Source: Brevibacillus massiliensis (GTDB taxonomy: Bacteria > Bacillota > Bacilli > Brevibacillales > Brevibacillaceae). From it: a DNA stretch of 64,000 nt. The notes below the pieces were generated by a model. The model saw only the letters and a list, made by a program, of their open reading frames with translations. It had not been told where the DNA came from and searched no databases. Numbering within the stretch: the first letter of the stretch is position 1; the number at the start of each line of letters is the position of its first letter. A program made the position numbers and the translations under genes. Shown one piece after another: positions 52,543 through 60,840 of this stretch. Location: the NCBI RefSeq assembly GCF_000311785.1, contig NZ_HE978536.1, positions 208,128 to 272,127 of the forward strand, read 5' to 3'.

Positions 52543-53045
52543 GAATGGTTCTTCCACGTAATCAATCCCTTTCTGCGCATCCAGTAAAGCGCAATCCTTT
52601 CCATGCGGCGGTTAAACCGGGTCCAAAATCCGTCGGTGCCGGCCACGGGGACCACAAGGATCGTATGGAACCCGAGCAAATTTCCGCCCAGGATATCCGT
52701 AAACAACTGATCCCCGATCACTACAGTCTCTTCAATCCGAACACCCATCTCCCGGATTGCCCTGAGGAACGCCCGGTTCAACGGCTTGCGCGCCGCCCAG
52801 ATAAACCGGATGCCAAGCGGCTCGCAAAAGCGCAGCACGCGCTCCTGATTGTTATTGGAGACGACCGTCACCTGAATGCCGGCCTCGCGCATGCGCGACA
52901 GCCACGCCAGCACCTCCGGGGTAGCGTCCGGCCGGTGCCACTCGACCAGTGTGTTGTCCAAGTCCGTGATGACGGCACGGATATTTTTCGCTCGCAATTC
53001 TTCTATATCGATATCGTGAATCGTCTCCACGAATTGGCTCGGCAT
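52539..53045 (-). CDS. yqeG: YqeG-family HAD IIIA phosphatase
   Basis: A 168-residue HAD phosphatase. Motif I is VITDLDNTLVEW (Asp nucleophile), motif II is VTVVSNNNQERVL, and motif III/IV is KPLNRAFLRAI and VVIGDQLFTDILGGNLLG. It is the first gene of the yqe cluster and is translationally coupled to yqeH. Confidence 0.95.
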   Translation of the reverse strand: MPSQFVETIHDIDIEELRAKNIRAVITDLDNTLVEWHRPDATPEVLAWLSRMREAGIQVTVVSNNNQERVLRFCEPLGIRFIWAARKPLNRAFLRAIREMGVRIEETVVIGDQLFTDILGGNLLGFHTILVVPVAGTDGFWTRFNRRMERIALYWMRRKGLITWKNHS

Positions 53046-53285
53046 GACTTTTTTGATCAGCCTAAGACACCTCCAAAACGTCCCGTCAAGGCCTGCAATA
53101 TTCTGTTCAGTACGTGATATCGGGACTAACTATATCATATCTGAAGCCTTGTTTGCAAAAGAAAACAGCCGTCCTTGAAAGGGGCGAATGCATGGAGATA
53201 ATGCCTGCAATCGGAATTTTAGTATTTATGATTTTGCCAAGGCAGGTTACGCTATTAATGAAATGGACAAAGCGAGGTCTTATTC

Positions 53286-54503
53286 ATGTCGATGCTTACT
53301 TCTAGCAGTACAAGCCAGAGAAAATTGCTGTTCAGCGCAGGACTTAGCTGGCTGTTCGATGCGATGGATGTAGGGATTATCTCCTTCATTGTCGCCGCGC
53401 TGACTGTCGCCTGGAATCTCACCCCGCAGCAGGTAGGGTGGCTGACTGGCATCAATTCCATCGGGATGGCCGTCGGAGCGGCGCTGGCCGGGATTTTGGC
53501 GGATCGCTACGGGCGGAAAAACGTGCTGATCGCCACCCTGCTCGTCTTTTCCGTTGCCACCGGGCTGTCGGCGCTGGCCCATTCCTTTCTGATCCTCTGC
53601 GTGCTGCGCTTTGTGGCTGGAGTCGGACTGGGCGGCGAACTGCCCGTCGCCTCGACGCTCGTCTCGGAGTCCATGCCGGCAGCCAAACGCGGACAAGCCG
53701 TGGTCCTGCTGGAAAGCTTTTGGGCGGGCGGCTGGCTGCTCGCGGCACTGGTCGCTTACTTTGTCATCCCCGTGTACGGGTGGCAGTCAGCTTTTGCGAT
53801 CGGCGCCATCCCGGTGCTCTACGCCTTGTACCTGCGCCGTTCCATCGAAGATTCCCCGCGTCACATCGCCGTACGCGGACGGGGAGCGCGTTCCTTTGCC
53901 GAAAATCTAGCCTCGATTTGGAAACGCGAACACCGCCGTTCGACGATGATGCTGTGGATCTTGTGGTTTACTGTCGTGTTTTCGTATTACGGCATGTTTC
54001 TCTGGCTGCCGACCGTCATGGTCATGAAGGGGTTTAGCCTGATCAAGAGTTTTGAATACGTCTTGATCATGACGCTTGCTCAACTGCCAGGATACTTCAC
54101 GGCCGCCTACTTTATTGAAAGATATGGACGAAAATTTGTCCTGGTCCTCTACCTGACGATGACCGCGCTCGCCGCCCTCTGGTTCGGCAATGCCGGTTCC
54201 CTGCCCGCATTGCTGGCATCCGGCATCTTTCTTTCCTTCTTCAACCTGGGGGCATGGGGCGGCCTGTACGCCTACACGCCGGAGTTGTACCCGACGGCGA
54301 TACGCTCGACAGGTGCGGGCATGGCCGCTTCCATCGGCCGCGTAGGCGGAATCGCCGCTCCGCTCCTGGTCGGCGTGCTCGTCGCCGCCAAGTTCAGCAT
54401 TGCCTGGATCTTCACGATGTTCTTCAGCGTGATCCTGATCGGCGTCTTGGCGGTCGCCTTCCTCGGACCGGAGACGCGGCTGCGGGAATTGGTTGACGAG
54501 TAA
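53286..54503 (+). CDS. Major facilitator superfamily transporter
   Basis: A 405-residue MFS permease with 12 predicted membrane segments. The loop 2-3 motif reads GILADRYGRKNVL. SWLFDAMDVGIISFIVAAL and ELPVASTLVSESMPAAKRGQ place it in the metabolite:H+ symporter (sugar/aromatic acid, YceI/NiaP-like) branch. ATG start with GAGG upstream. Monocistronic, ending at a strong terminator. Substrate unknown. The 240 bases upstream hold no supported gene. Confidence 0.9.
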   Translation: MSMLTSSSTSQRKLLFSAGLSWLFDAMDVGIISFIVAALTVAWNLTPQQVGWLTGINSIGMAVGAALAGILADRYGRKNVLIATLLVFSVATGLSALAHSFLILCVLRFVAGVGLGGELPVASTLVSESMPAAKRGQAVVLLESFWAGGWLLAALVAYFVIPVYGWQSAFAIGAIPVLYALYLRRSIEDSPRHIAVRGRGARSFAENLASIWKREHRRSTMMLWILWFTVVFSYYGMFLWLPTVMVMKGFSLIKSFEYVLIMTLAQLPGYFTAAYFIERYGRKFVLVLYLTMTALAALWFGNAGSLPALLASGIFLSFFNLGAWGGLYAYTPELYPTAIRSTGAGMAASIGRVGGIAAPLLVGVLVAAKFSIAWIFTMFFSVILIGVLAVAFLGPETRLRELVDE

Positions 54504-54506
54504 CGC

Positions 54507-54541
54507 CAAGCGCCTCAGTCTTCATCGGACTGAGGCGCTTC
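54507..54541. terminator. Bidirectional terminator between the MFS and small Cys protein genes
   Basis: AAGCGCCTCAGTC and its complement (13 bp) with a seven-base loop. It overlaps the last codons of the minus-strand small gene. Confidence 0.8.
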
Positions 54542-54709
54542 CTGTTCCATCCGCCGCCGCACCTGCTCTTTTGGCGACCAGCAGTTGAAGCGGTAATGCG
54601 GTTTTGTCTCGTAGGTAAGCCTGGCGCAGCGGTATGAGGTCTTGCCGTCCCCCTTCTCGACGCGAAAGTGCTCGCAGGTGGCGCAGCAGTGGTAGCGATT
54701 CTCTTTCAT
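54515..54709 (-). CDS. Small cysteine-rich hypothetical protein
   Basis: A 64-residue protein. YHCCATCEHFRVEKGDG and YRCARLTYETKPHYRFNCW give five cysteines in a CCxxC...C...C pattern that could bind zinc. The ATG overlaps the peroxiredoxin stop (ATGA), so it is translationally coupled to it. No family recognised with certainty. Confidence 0.65.
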   Translation of the reverse strand: MKENRYHCCATCEHFRVEKGDGKTSYRCARLTYETKPHYRFNCWSPKEQVRRRMEQEAPQSDED

Positions 54710-55137
54710 CGCAGCACCCCGAGCAAGGTCTGTGTCGCGGGAGAGCCCTTTTGGGCAAAGGCGATTTTTCCCGCTTTGTCTATGACGTAGACAATTCGCT
54801 GCTGGGCGATCAATCCAAGCATTTTGGGAACGTCGTACAATTTCCTGATCGCTCCTTCCCGATCCGCGATCAAGGGAAAGGTGAAGCTGTAACGCGCCGC
54901 AAAACCCTGATGCGTCTCGAGGGACCCCGGGTTTACGCCAAATACTGCCGTATCGCTTTGCTCAAACTGCTGAAGATCCGCCTGTACGGTACAGAGCTGC
55001 TTGGTGCAGACCGGCGTGTGATCCCGCGGATAAAAGATCAGCACGACGTTTTTCTTCCCGATATAGTCTGCCAAACGCACCTCGCCGCAGGTACTCTCGG
55101 CCGTGAACAGGGGTGCAATTGCTCCCACTGGCAGCAT
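54706..55137 (-). CDS. Peroxiredoxin, AhpC/TSA (BCP-like)
   Basis: A 143-residue thiol peroxidase. The peroxidatic Cys is the first in FYPRDHTPVCTKQLC and the resolving Cys is five residues later, as in atypical two-Cys BCP proteins. GVNPGSLETHQGFAARY and FPLIADREGAIRKLYDV complete the fold. It removes peroxides in the cytoplasm. Confidence 0.92.
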   Translation of the reverse strand: MLPVGAIAPLFTAESTCGEVRLADYIGKKNVVLIFYPRDHTPVCTKQLCTVQADLQQFEQSDTAVFGVNPGSLETHQGFAARYSFTFPLIADREGAIRKLYDVPKMLGLIAQQRIVYVIDKAGKIAFAQKGSPATQTLLGVLR

Positions 55138-55220
55138 GGCCGCACCTCCCTTTGCCCCTTGGCTTTTCTTGACTCAAGTGTACCCTTCCTCCGTACCGGC
55201 GGGCAATCCCCTTCTTTCCT

Positions 55221-56441
55221 TCACATGCGCCCTTTCATCATGCCTTGCCAATACATCACCGGGAGCACGTGCTTTTTCAGCAGGTACATGCTGTAGCGCT
55301 CCTTGGACTGATCAAACCAAAAGGTCTCCCGGGGATTCAGGTCGTAGTCAAATTCGGCCAGCACCAGATTGCCGTACCCGGTGACGAGCGGACAGGAGGT
55401 GTAGCCGTCGTACTTCTCGGGAAGCGGCTTTCCCTCCATCCGGGCGAGCAAATTTCCCGCGACGACAGGGGCTTGCTTGCGAATGGCCGCGCCTGTCTTG
55501 GAGGTGGGCAAATTGCTGCAATCTCCCAAGGCAAATACGTCGGCAAAGCGCTTGTGCTGCAAGGTGTATTTATCAACGTCCACCCAGCCGGCCTGGTCGG
55601 CGATCGGGCTTTTCTGAATAAACGGGGGAGCGTGCATGGGCGGTACGACGTGAATCATGCTGTAAGGGAGCACTTCCAGCTCCCCCGTCTCGACGTGCTC
55701 AAAGACGGCCTCCTTCGCATCCGGCTTGATTTCGATCAGATTGCGCTTGAACTTCGTGATGATCTGCTTGCGCAAAATGACTTGATCCAGGGTAGCGGCA
55801 TACTTCTTGACGGCAAAAATCGTCGGACTTGCCGAAGCGAAAATCACTTGGCAGTGCTGTCTGATCGCCTTTTTGCAAAAAAACTCCTCCGCCAGGTACA
55901 TGATTTTCTGCGGGGCGCCGCCGCACTTCACCGGGGTATTGGGCTGGGTGAAAATCGCGTTTCCCCCGGAAAAGTCCCGGATGTTCTCCCATGTGCTGTC
56001 GACGAGATCGTAGGAGTAATTGCTGCAGACGCCGTTCTTGCCCAGAGTTTCCCGCAGGCCTTTGATCTTCTCCCAGGCCACGTGGATGCCGGCGGCCACC
56101 ACCAAATAGTCGTAGCGAACGCTCATCCCCTTTGCGGTCACGAGCAGATTTTCCTCGGGAAGAATGTCTGTCACGCTGTCTTGCAGCCAGTCCACCCCCT
56201 CTGGAATAAGGGCGGACATCTTCCGCTCGGTCGCTTCTTTTCTGGCCACACCTCCGCCTACTAATGTCCACAGCGGCTGATAATAGTGCTTTTCGGCCGG
56301 GTCGAGGATGGCGATTTTCCCGTACAGCCCCTTTGCCGCCCGGGCCAGCCTCGCCGCGACCGCAATCCCGCCGCTTCCGCCGCCTACAATCGCAACCGTG
56401 TAATGCGTTTGTGACACGCTTATCCCCCCCTGCAAAGTCAT
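55221..56441 (-). CDS. FAD-dependent oxidoreductase, sulfide:quinone reductase type
   Basis: A 406-residue flavoprotein. The FAD-binding motif AIVGGGSGGIAVAARLARA lies near the start, and ADVFALGDCSNLPTSKTGAA is the second FAD contact. Two conserved Cys appear in NTPVKCGGAPQKIMYLAEEF and YTSCPLVTGYG, the pair used by SQR for sulfide oxidation. FAD dehydrogenases of the NDH-2 type lack this pair. Start is the ATG with GAAAGAGG upstream; a GTG at 56417 behind GGGGGG is an alternative. It probably detoxifies sulfide to polysulfide at the membrane. Confidence 0.88.
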   Translation of the reverse strand: MTLQGGISVSQTHYTVAIVGGGSGGIAVAARLARAAKGLYGKIAILDPAEKHYYQPLWTLVGGGVARKEATERKMSALIPEGVDWLQDSVTDILPEENLLVTAKGMSVRYDYLVVAAGIHVAWEKIKGLRETLGKNGVCSNYSYDLVDSTWENIRDFSGGNAIFTQPNTPVKCGGAPQKIMYLAEEFFCKKAIRQHCQVIFASASPTIFAVKKYAATLDQVILRKQIITKFKRNLIEIKPDAKEAVFEHVETGELEVLPYSMIHVVPPMHAPPFIQKSPIADQAGWVDVDKYTLQHKRFADVFALGDCSNLPTSKTGAAIRKQAPVVAGNLLARMEGKPLPEKYDGYTSCPLVTGYGNLVLAEFDYDLNPRETFWFDQSKERYSMYLLKKHVLPVMYWQGMMKGRM

Positions 56442-56493
56442 AGGGTACCTCTTTCTTTTTTCATATGAAAAAACAGCGGAATTAAGACTGAAC

Positions 56494-56525
56494 AAAAAAA
56501 CGGACCGCCCCAAATGGAACGGTCC
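56494..56525 (-). terminator. Terminator of the orphan oppA-like gene
   Basis: GGACCG / CGGTCC stem followed by seven T on the minus strand. Confidence 0.75.
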
Positions 56526-56531
56526 ATACTT

Positions 56532-58166
56532 TTACTTCACTTCGTTGGAAGCGTACTTGAAGTCGACAAAACCGAGCGGGTCGATAACCACGTCTTTTAC
56601 CGAATCCTTTTTCACCCATGCGTAGGTGTAGTAGTAAATCGGAATCGCCGGCATTTCATCCATAATCATGGCATCTGCCTGTTTCAACAGTTCAGCCCGC
56701 TTGCCGCTGTCCTTCTCTTCGGTTGCCTTGGTCAAGAGGTCCTTGTATTCCGGGCTGAACCAGCCGGTTTTGTTGTTGCCGCCTTTGTCGCGGAACACGT
56801 CAAGGAAGTTGATCGGGTCATTAAAGTCCGCGATCCAACTGGCACGGCCAATCTGGAAGTTGCCCTGTTTCATGTCTTCGCGGGCAACCTTGTTTTCCTC
56901 GTTTTTCAGCTTCACTTCGACGCCGAAAGCTTTCCGCCATTGGTCCTGAATGGCTTGGGCAATCCGTTGATGAGTCTCGTCCGTGTTGTAGAGAATCGTG
57001 ATTTCTGGCAGCTTCTGCAGCTTTAGCTCCTGCATTCCCTCTGCCAGCAATTTTTTCGCCGTCTCGATGTCGCCGTCTTTGAAGTAGCCGTCAGGCTTGT
57101 ACGACATCGACGGAGGCAGGATGCCAAGCGCCACCTCGCCTTTCGACTGCAGGATGTTATCGACAATCTCCTGGCGGTTGATCGCGTAGCTGAAGGCTTG
57201 GCGAATTTTCTTGTTGTGAAACGGCGCCTGCTCCGTATTGAACAGGTACCAGTACGTCCCGGCAGTCGCTTGGCTCTGCAGCCCTCCGGACTCCTTCAGC
57301 GCCGGCATTGCGTCCAGCGGCAGATTGCCCAGCGGAGAGCCGGCCCAATCCAGATCGCCGCTGTCGAACATGTTTAATTCCGTATTGGCATCGTCGATCA
57401 TAAACAGCGTCATTTCCGACAGTTTCACGTTGTCCTTGTCCCAGTACTGTTCGTTTTTCACCAGGTGAATTTTTGACTTGTGCTCCCACTTGTCCAGTTT
57501 AAACGGGCCATTGCCGACGTAAGTAAACGGGTCGTCCGCCCATTTTTCATTGCTCTCGGCCACTTTTTTATTTACCGGGAAGTAGGTGACAGATGCGACC
57601 AATTCAGGGAAAAATGGGGTTGGATGCTCCAACGTGACGACCAGCGTCTTGTCGTCCGTCGCCTTTACACCCACTTCGTCGAGGGAGACGCTTCCTTTGG
57701 TGGCCGCTTCCCCGTTCTTCAGGTAGTAGAGCTGATAAGCGTAGCTGGAAGCCGTCTTCGGATCCAAGACCCGCTTCCAGGCGTATTCAAAATCCTGGGC
57801 CGTGACCGGATCGCCGTTGCTCCACTTGGAGTCCCGCAGGTGGAACGTGTAAGTCAGCTTGTCATCCGATACTTCATACTTCTCGGCAACTGCCTCGTGC
57901 AGTTTTCCATCGGGACCGAGGCGAAGCAATCCGTCAAAGGCCGCCCGCGGAACAACCATGGAAGGGATATCCTCAGCCAGACCAGGGTCGATTGTCGACG
58001 GTTCAGAGCCCATATTCACCGAAAGCTTTTGAGCCCCCGCAGCCGGGCCGGAATCCGCGGCACTTCCTCCCGATGTGCTGTCAGAGTTGGAAGAACAGCC
58101 AGCAAATAGTAGACTAAGCGTTAGAACGATACTCATGGATAGCATGCCGAATTTGCTTTTGTTCAT
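56532..58166 (-). CDS. Orphan oligopeptide-binding lipoprotein (OppA-like)
   Basis: A 544-residue family 5 binding protein. The lipobox is LLFAGC (Cys24), followed by a Ser/Gly/Ala-rich linker. The start of the mature domain reads LSVNMGSEPSTIDPGLAEDIP. HLRDSKWSNGDPVTAQDFEYAWKR marks the OppA branch. No permease or ATPase genes adjoin it, so it must use a transporter encoded elsewhere, or act as a peptide sensor as some OppA orphans do. ATG start behind AAGGGGG. Confidence 0.92.
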   Translation of the reverse strand: MNKSKFGMLSMSIVLTLSLLFAGCSSNSDSTSGGSAADSGPAAGAQKLSVNMGSEPSTIDPGLAEDIPSMVVPRAAFDGLLRLGPDGKLHEAVAEKYEVSDDKLTYTFHLRDSKWSNGDPVTAQDFEYAWKRVLDPKTASSYAYQLYYLKNGEAATKGSVSLDEVGVKATDDKTLVVTLEHPTPFFPELVASVTYFPVNKKVAESNEKWADDPFTYVGNGPFKLDKWEHKSKIHLVKNEQYWDKDNVKLSEMTLFMIDDANTELNMFDSGDLDWAGSPLGNLPLDAMPALKESGGLQSQATAGTYWYLFNTEQAPFHNKKIRQAFSYAINRQEIVDNILQSKGEVALGILPPSMSYKPDGYFKDGDIETAKKLLAEGMQELKLQKLPEITILYNTDETHQRIAQAIQDQWRKAFGVEVKLKNEENKVAREDMKQGNFQIGRASWIADFNDPINFLDVFRDKGGNNKTGWFSPEYKDLLTKATEEKDSGKRAELLKQADAMIMDEMPAIPIYYYTYAWVKKDSVKDVVIDPLGFVDFKYASNEVK

Positions 58167-58374
58167 AGGTGCCCCCTTGTTTGTCCATAAACAATCAAAA
58201 CGTTCCGTCATCCAATTTAAAGACTTGTCAACATCCGTTTTATTCTTGCTGCGTTGTCCTCCCTTACTGTTCTATAGCTGTTATTTTATCTTGCTAAAAC
58301 GGAATATGATTTATATTATTCTATTACGAATATTATGTCTATCAATTATTTTTCTGTACATAAGGAGGGGTAGT

Positions 58375-58715
58375 ATGTTAGCGGATTTGCATGAGGAACT
58401 GGAAGCGCTCGTTTCGTCGGCTGGCTGGGAATGGGGGATTGTCCTGGAACACCTCGGGACGGGTGAGCGCTGGACGCTTCGCGAGGATCAGCGGTTTTTC
58501 TCTGCCAGCTTGATCAAAGTCCCGGTCATGCTGGCTGTCTTTGCCGAGACTTACGCGGGCCGGTGAGCTTTGAAGAGAAGATCCCGTTGCGGCAGGAGGA
58601 TCTGGTTAGAGGGTCAGGCGTGCTATCCAAGGATGTAGAGGCACGGGCAGCCCGTGACACGATCGAAAAAATCGGCAAACTGGTGTACGATCATTACAGA
58701 TCGGAAGTTGGGTAA
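58375..58715 (+). pseudogene. Broken class A beta-lactamase-related serine hydrolase
   Basis: An intact start (ATG behind AAGGAGGGG) gives LEALVSSAGWEWGIVLEHLG and the SxxK motif in FFSASLIKVPVMLAVFAE, typical of PF13354 serine hydrolases. The frame stops at 58566. A one-base shift restores text of the family (VSFEEKIPLRQEDLVRGSGVL), which then jumps directly to a C-terminal helix (ARDTIEKIGKLVYDHYRSEVG) and stop. Roughly 150 residues with the SDN and KTG motifs are missing. So it carries a frameshift plus an internal deletion and cannot be active. Confidence 0.8.
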
Positions 58716-58791
58716 GCTGCGTTTGGACTTCTTACCCTGTAACAAAAGAAACTTTTTTAAACTTTCTGTATATTTGTGCCAGTGTACATGT

Positions 58792-58797
58792 TATAAT
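58792..58797 (+). promoter_or_regulatory. Extended -10 promoter of the holin-like mini-toxin
   Basis: ATGTTATAAT gives TG-N-TATAAT, a perfect extended -10. The -35 region at 17 bases (TATATT) is weak. Expected start is about 58804, giving a leader of about 65 bases. Confidence 0.6.
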
Positions 58798-58867
58798 GCA
58801 ATATAGAGATAATTTTTAACCTTCAAGGGCAGTTGGCTGAACCCCTATAGAAAGGGGGTGAACAAAA

Positions 58868-58954
58868 ATGACTGTATACGAAGGGTTATCTCTCATGGTT
58901 ACATTTGGGGCGCTGGTATTAGCGATGGTTTCTTTCCCCACCAAACGGAAATAA
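58868..58954 (+). CDS. Putative holin-like toxin (28 residues)
   Basis: A 28-residue peptide, MTVYEGLSLMVTFGALVLAM followed by VSFPTKRK. It starts with the MTVYE(A/G)L opening of the putative holin-like toxin family, has one membrane helix and a basic tail, and an excellent ribosome-binding site (AAAGGGGGTGA). Members of this family and related Bacillus peptides (TxpA, BsrG) are type I toxins that depolarise the membrane and are silenced by an antisense RNA. A terminator 70 bases downstream and an opposing promoter fit that pattern. Too short for routine gene callers. Confidence 0.75.
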   Translation: MTVYEGLSLMVTFGALVLAMVSFPTKRK

Positions 58955-59022
58955 CCGCCTGTACATGTGGAGATCAGCGGTCATTTCACTCTAGCCGCTC
59001 CCTTGGGGGAACGACATTTTTG

Positions 59023-59054
59023 CCACAGGTGTTGGCAGCACCTGCGGTTTTTTT
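59023..59054 (+). terminator. Terminator of the mini-toxin transcript
   Basis: CCACAGGTG / CACCTGCGG stem (one mismatch), seven-base loop, seven T. Confidence 0.85.
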
Positions 59055-59092
59055 GTGTTGCCGGTAATGTCGTTTTGACACCAACAAGATTT

Positions 59093-59122
59093 ATTTTATC
59101 ACAGGTGACTTCCTGATGAAAC
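59093..59122 (-). promoter_or_regulatory. Candidate promoter of an antisense RNA to the mini-toxin
   Basis: On the minus strand an extended -10 TGATAAAAT (hexamer 59093-59098) with a weak -35 (TTTCAT at 17 bases). A transcript starting about 59086 would run leftward across the toxin terminator and 3' end. Confidence 0.4.
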
Positions 59123-59142
59123 ATTTTTTTATGTAAATTCGG

Positions 59143-60588
59143 TCAATTGTCTAACTGTTCCCTGTCAGCTGCAGCTGGTAAAATCACACTGATGGCGGTT
59201 CCCCTGTTTGTCTCGCTGTGGATTCGGATGCTGCCGTGATGTTCTTGGATGATCTTGAAGCTCACCATCAATCCCAGGCCTGTTCCCGATTCTTTCGTCG
59301 TGTAGAAGGGGACTCCCAGTTTGGGAATTTGCTCTTCGGGGATTCCCGGACCTTGATCCTGGAATTGGATCAACACCTTGTCCCCTTCATGCGCTCCGAT
59401 GGTGACGACCACTTCTCCGCCCCGTGGCATGGCCTCGATTGCATTCTTTAGGATGTTGAGGAACACCTGTTTCAACTGGTTGGCCTCGCCTTCGATCTCC
59501 GGGATTTCCCCTTGGATGCGGGTGGTAATCGAGACGTCGTTCAAGATGGCTTCCGGTTGAATCAAGGTGATCACGCTTTGCGTAAGCGATACCAAATCAA
59601 TTCGTTTGAAATGGACGCTTTGCGGCTTCACCAGCAGCAGCAGTTCATTGACGATAAAGTTAATCCGCTCCAGCTCTGTCAGCATGATTCCCAAATAGGT
59701 CTGATTTTTGCTCTGCGTTGATTGGAGCAGTTGAATAAACCCCTTGAGCGCTGTCAACGGGTTGCGTATTTCATGGGCAACGCCGGCAGCCAATTGCCCC
59801 AGGGCTGACAGCTTGTCCGACTGCCGCAGCAGTTCCTCCGTGTGTTTCCGCTCAGTGATGTCCCTGGCGATACAAAAAAGGCCAACAATCCGGTTCTCAA
59901 TCAAAATCGGAATACTGTTGACAGACAAATCGATAAATCTTCCGCTTTTATGTTTGACAGCCAACTCGCTCATTATCTGTTCCCCGGCGATTGAGCGCCG
60001 AAAAACATCCTTTGCCAGATTCAGATCACGCTCTGCGACTAACCTGACAAACGAGCGGCCCAGGACATCTTCCTGCGAGTATCCCGTAATCCTCGTGGTT
60101 GCCGAGTTGATACTGACAATGGTTCCCTTTGCATCGATTGAGCAGACGATATCAGGATGGTGTTCATACAGCGATTTGTAGCGCTCCTTGCTCTCCAGCA
60201 TCACCTGTTCCCGGACCTTCTGCTTCGTGATGTCGCGAAAAATACAGACGTAATACGCACGCTCTTCGAAGAGAAGGTCGCGGATGCTCACGCCAAGGTC
60301 GAATACCTGGCCGTTTTTGCGCCGCCCGATTCTTTCGCTCTGCGGGCCATCTGCTTCAGGCCCGTAAAGAATGTGCAAGAGCGAATCTCCGTTTGCCTGG
60401 GGAATCAGCAGGGAGAACTTCTCCCCCAGCACTTCATTTGCTGAATAACCGAATAGTTCTTCGGCCGCCGCATTAAAAGAGCATATTACACCGGAGGCTT
60501 CGATCGTGACGATCGCCTCGGGAGCATTTTGGATAATGACGTGTTCTTCAAGTCTGGAATGATTGGGATAGCTGCGATATCCGTTCAA
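59143..60588 (-). CDS. PAS-domain sensor histidine kinase (sporulation kinase-like)
   Basis: A 481-residue soluble histidine kinase. Two PAS domains: about 15-125 (IIQNAPEAIVTIEASGVICSF) and 138-255 (YKSLYEHHPDIVCSIDAKGT). The H-box is AAGVAHEIRNPLTALKGFIQLL near residue 285. The ATPase motifs are N (FLNILKNAIEAM), G1 (DQGPGIPEE) and G2 (GTGLGLMVSFKIIQEH). No membrane segment. The architecture resembles KinA/KinE-type kinases that feed the phosphorelay. No response regulator is adjacent, which supports that. The TTG start is close to AAAAGGAG and therefore uncertain. Confidence 0.9.
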   Translation of the reverse strand: MNGYRSYPNHSRLEEHVIIQNAPEAIVTIEASGVICSFNAAAEELFGYSANEVLGEKFSLLIPQANGDSLLHILYGPEADGPQSERIGRRKNGQVFDLGVSIRDLLFEERAYYVCIFRDITKQKVREQVMLESKERYKSLYEHHPDIVCSIDAKGTIVSINSATTRITGYSQEDVLGRSFVRLVAERDLNLAKDVFRRSIAGEQIMSELAVKHKSGRFIDLSVNSIPILIENRIVGLFCIARDITERKHTEELLRQSDKLSALGQLAAGVAHEIRNPLTALKGFIQLLQSTQSKNQTYLGIMLTELERINFIVNELLLLVKPQSVHFKRIDLVSLTQSVITLIQPEAILNDVSITTRIQGEIPEIEGEANQLKQVFLNILKNAIEAMPRGGEVVVTIGAHEGDKVLIQFQDQGPGIPEEQIPKLGVPFYTTKESGTGLGLMVSFKIIQEHHGSIRIHSETNRGTAISVILPAAADREQLDN

Positions 60589-60739
60589 GTCTCCTTTTCC
60601 CTCCTGTTATGCTGGCGTCGCTATGATAGCCATTTCAATTATGAAATTTTCTGTCACTTTCAGCATAGAGGAGAGTGATTCCCCCAACAAGCGAAAAAAT
60701 ACGACATAATTCGACAAATACACCTGCAACAATCGACAA

Positions 60740-60772
60740 CTTGGCTCCGCCTAGCTTTCAGGCGGAGCCAAG
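60740..60772. other. Thirteen-base-pair hairpin
   Basis: CTTGGCTCCGCCT and its complement with a seven-base loop, in the 250-base gap between the kinase start and the CvfC-like gene stop. No T-run follows directly. It may help terminate the minus-strand cvfC-like transcript together with a second hairpin (GGCAGC.../...GCTGCC) near 60792-60818. Confidence 0.5.
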
Positions 60773-60840
60773 CTGCACCCTTATAGACAAAGGAGGCAGC
60801 CGCTCTGGCGCTGCCCCCTTCTCCAGCAACGCTTTCTTTG

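Noticed and set aside
53188..53373. Small frame overlapping the MFS start
   Set aside because: Overlaps the true start in another frame, no family resemblance, and its ribosome-binding site is less convincing than that of the transporter.
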